Shown here piece after piece: positions 5,861 to 8,020 of a stretch of DNA of 8,020 bases. The stretch is taken from NCBI GenBank assembly GCA_025964935.1, contig JAOPXW010000201.1, positions 1 to 8,020 on the forward strand. Direction: 5' to 3'. The first letter of the stretch is position 1. Each line of letters starts with the position of its first letter. The notes beneath the pieces are model-generated. The model saw nothing but the letters and a program-made list of their open reading frames with translations. It ran no database searches and was not told the DNA's origin. The translations under genes and the position numbers were made by a program. This DNA is from Friedmanniella sp. Lineage in GTDB: Bacteria > Actinomycetota > Actinomycetes > Propionibacteriales > Propionibacteriaceae.

Positions 5861-6823
5861 ATGGCTTCCGCCACCGCCGTCGACGTCCCGGCGCCCCCGG
5901 GACCATCCGCCCGCTCTCGTGCGGGCGGCAAGCGCCGCGGCCTGAACGAGCGCAAGCGCGCCCGGACCGGCCTGCTCTTCGTCACCCCGTTCGCCCTGGT
6001 CTTCGTGGCGTTCCTGGTCGCCCCGCTGCTCTATGCGTTCTACCTGAGCCTCTACAGCAAGGGCCTGGCCACCGGTGTCGTGTTCGCCGGGCTGCAGAAC
6101 TACGCCACCGCCTTCACCGACCCGTCCTTCCTCAAGGGCGTCTGGTTCGTGGTGCGGTTCGCCCTGGTGCTGATCCCGCTCCAGATGATCGTCTCGCTGG
6201 CGCTGGCCCTCGTGCTGGACGCCTTCACCACCCGGTTCGCCCGGTTCGCCCGGCTGATGATCTTTCTGCCCTACGCCATCCCGGCGGTGATCGGCGCGCT
6301 GATGTGGGGCTTCTTGTACAGCCCGACCTTCGGGCCGATGCAGCAGATCGCGAACGTGTTCGGCGCGCAGGCCCCGTTCCTGCTCGACCCGAGCCACGTG
6401 TTCGGGGGGCTGATGAACGTGGTGACCTGGCAATGGGCCGGGTACTACATGATCATCATCTTTGCGGCGCTGCGCGGCATCGACTCCTCGATCTACGAGG
6501 CGGCCCGGATTGACGGGGCCAATGCCTGGCAGATCGCGTTCCGGGTCAAGGTGCCGATGGTCGCCTCGGCGCTGCTGCTGATCTTGGTCTTCGCCCTGAT
6601 CGGCACCCTGCAGTTCTTCACCGAGCCACAGGTGCTCCAGCTGGTCTCGAACGGCACGATCACCCCGGACTTCACACCGAACATCTATGCGTTCAGCCAG
6701 GCCTTCGCGTACGCCAACTTCAACTACGCCTCGGCGCTCAGCTTCGCCCTCGGCATCGTGGTGTTCATCGCGGTCTACGCCTTCCTCTTCTTCACTCGCA
6801 AGCGCGGGAGCATCTTCACATGA
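5861..6823 (+). CDS. sugar ABC transporter permease, MalF-like
   Basis: This 320-residue inner-membrane protein is one half of the transport channel. After a basic cytoplasmic tail of ~36 residues, six membrane segments are visible at about 37-64, 92-120, 132-153, 181-203, 234-256 and 291-312. The EAA loop that docks on the ATPase is clear: EAARIDGANAW from E213, followed by F..KVP ending at P232. GAAGGAG (5846-5852) lies 8 nt before the ATG. It follows the binding-protein gene and overlaps the second permease by 4 nt, which implies translational coupling and equal amounts of the two permeases. The N-terminal tail is Pro/Ala-rich and of no known function. Confidence 0.92.
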   Translation: MASATAVDVPAPPGPSARSRAGGKRRGLNERKRARTGLLFVTPFALVFVAFLVAPLLYAFYLSLYSKGLATGVVFAGLQNYATAFTDPSFLKGVWFVVRFALVLIPLQMIVSLALALVLDAFTTRFARFARLMIFLPYAIPAVIGALMWGFLYSPTFGPMQQIANVFGAQAPFLLDPSHVFGGLMNVVTWQWAGYYMIIIFAALRGIDSSIYEAARIDGANAWQIAFRVKVPMVASALLLILVFALIGTLQFFTEPQVLQLVSNGTITPDFTPNIYAFSQAFAYANFNYASALSFALGIVVFIAVYAFLFFTRKRGSIFT

Positions 6824-7752
6824 CCACTACGGCACCCCTCGCCGCCCCGGCCAGTACGACGGCCCCCACGCACCGGCACACCGGCCGCGGCCCGGGCGCC
6901 GCGCGCCGGCGGTTGATCTTGCCCTACCTGTTCCTCGGCATCCTCGTCGTCTACTTCCTGGTCCCGATCTGGTGGCTGTTCGTGGCCAGCACCAAGGACG
7001 CCCAGGGCCTGTTCGGCGGCAGCCACGGCGCGCTCTGGTTCGACGACAGGTTCGCCCTCGTCGCGAACCTGAAGCAGCTGTTCACCTACAACGACGGCAT
7101 CTACCTGCGCTGGATCGGCAACTCCCTGCTCTACGCCCTGGCCGGGGGGCTGGGGGCCACCATCCTGGCCGTGCTTGCCGGCTACGGCTTCGCCAAGTTC
7201 CGCTTCGGTGGCCGCCGAGTCATGCTGGCGATCCTGCTGGGCTCGGTGATGGTGCCGCTGACCGCACTGGTCATCCCGACCTTCATCCTGTTCTCCAACC
7301 TCAACCTGACCGACACGATCTGGGCGGTGATCCTGCCCTCGCTGCTGAACCCGTTCGGGGTGTACCTGATGCAGGTCTACACCGCGGACGCCGTGCCGGA
7401 CGAGCTGCTCGACGCGGCTCGGGTGGACGGCGCAGGCGAGGTCAAGACGTTCCTCCGGGTGGCATTCCCGCTGCTCCGACCGGCCGTGGTGACGGTGCTG
7501 CTGCTGTCGGTCGTCGGCACCTGGAACAACTACTTCTTGCCGCTGGCCATGCTGGCCAACACCAAGCTGTTCCCGATCACGGTCGGGCTCGGTCTGTGGC
7601 AGGGCCAGGCGTCGGCGAACAACGGCGGTGGGACCTCCTTGTGGGGTCTGATCATCGTCGGTTCGCTGGTCTCGGTGATCCCGCAGGTGATCGCGTTCCT
7701 TTCGCTGCAGAAGTACTGGCAGGGCGGCCTCTCGCTGGGCGCCCTGAAGTGA
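6820..7752 (+). CDS. sugar ABC transporter permease, MalG-like
   Basis: This 310-residue membrane protein pairs with the preceding permease. It has a ~30-residue cytoplasmic N-terminus and six predicted membrane segments (about 32-57, 100-124, 134-158, 166-186, 221-243 and 274-295). The EAA loop reads DAARVDGAGEVKTF from D198, with Asp in place of the usual first Glu, a common variation in MalG-type subunits, and ends near FPLLRP. The C-terminus GLSLGALK is typical of this subfamily. Its ATG overlaps the stop of the first permease as ATGA. No ATPase gene follows; the next gene is a glycoside hydrolase, so the energy-coupling subunit must be encoded elsewhere, probably a shared MsiK-type ATPase. 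Confidence 0.92.
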   Translation: MTTTAPLAAPASTTAPTHRHTGRGPGAARRRLILPYLFLGILVVYFLVPIWWLFVASTKDAQGLFGGSHGALWFDDRFALVANLKQLFTYNDGIYLRWIGNSLLYALAGGLGATILAVLAGYGFAKFRFGGRRVMLAILLGSVMVPLTALVIPTFILFSNLNLTDTIWAVILPSLLNPFGVYLMQVYTADAVPDELLDAARVDGAGEVKTFLRVAFPLLRPAVVTVLLLSVVGTWNNYFLPLAMLANTKLFPITVGLGLWQGQASANNGGGTSLWGLIIVGSLVSVIPQVIAFLSLQKYWQGGLSLGALK

Positions 7753-7791
7753 CGCGCTGACCCTTTCTCCCTCTCGACCTCTAAGGTCTGA

Positions 7792-8020
<229 letters not shown>

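Noticed and set aside
4182..5906. 574-codon open frame on the minus strand opposite the binding-protein gene
   Set aside because: It is a high-GC shadow of a well-supported + strand gene; the translation is Gly/Arg/Val/Leu-rich with no recognisable motif and it crosses the promoter-leader region.

Overview
The window is very GC-rich DNA with tightly packed genes. It has actinobacterial hallmarks: GTG starts, a PIN-PhoH protein of the mycobacterial PhoH2 type, a C-terminal transglycosylase-like domain of the kind seen in secreted actinobacterial wall enzymes, and strong hairpin terminators without U-tracts. I place it in Actinomycetota but cannot name a genus from sequence alone. All supported genes are on the + strand.

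Left part (1-2955). The tail of an unrecognised gene (1-429) is followed by a 272-bp gap. The gap holds a cluster of palindromes (449-503) and a short ORF (580-651) with a good ribosome binding site; its stop overlaps a possible early start of phoH2. The phoH2-like gene (702-2006; PIN RNase domain plus PhoH ATPase) ends at a perfect 17-bp inverted repeat. After a roughly 100-bp regulatory-looking gap with direct repeats comes a secreted lytic-transglycosylase-like protein with an Ala/Lys-rich central helix (2164-2955), closed by another hairpin.

Right part (3025-8020). This is a carbohydrate uptake and breakdown locus: a LacI-family repressor (3118-4134), a lipoprotein sugar-binding protein (4401-5786), two membrane permeases (5861-6823 and 6820-7752, overlapping by 4 nt) and the 5' end of a GH51 alpha-L-arabinofuranosidase (7798 to the window edge). 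The GH51 protein has no signal peptide, so the simplest model is import of arabinose-containing oligosaccharides followed by cytoplasmic cleavage. No transporter ATPase gene is present in the window, which fits transporters of this class that share an MsiK-type ATPase encoded elsewhere.

Regulation is unusually readable. A perfect palindrome, TACAACGTTGTA, lies upstream of lacI (3067-3078) and again upstream of the binding-protein gene (4196-4207), where an imperfect copy (4183-4194) sits beside it. The pair falls on the predicted transcription start of a TTGACT-N17-CATGAT promoter (4149-4177). The transcript would begin with a long leader of about 190 nt containing several nested or competing stems, and a 15-bp perfect hairpin separates the binding-protein gene from the permeases.

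I see no mobile element, CRISPR array, rRNA, tRNA or defence island. The least ordinary signals are the structured operon leader, the short ORF coupled to phoH2, and the repeats upstream of the transglycosylase gene.
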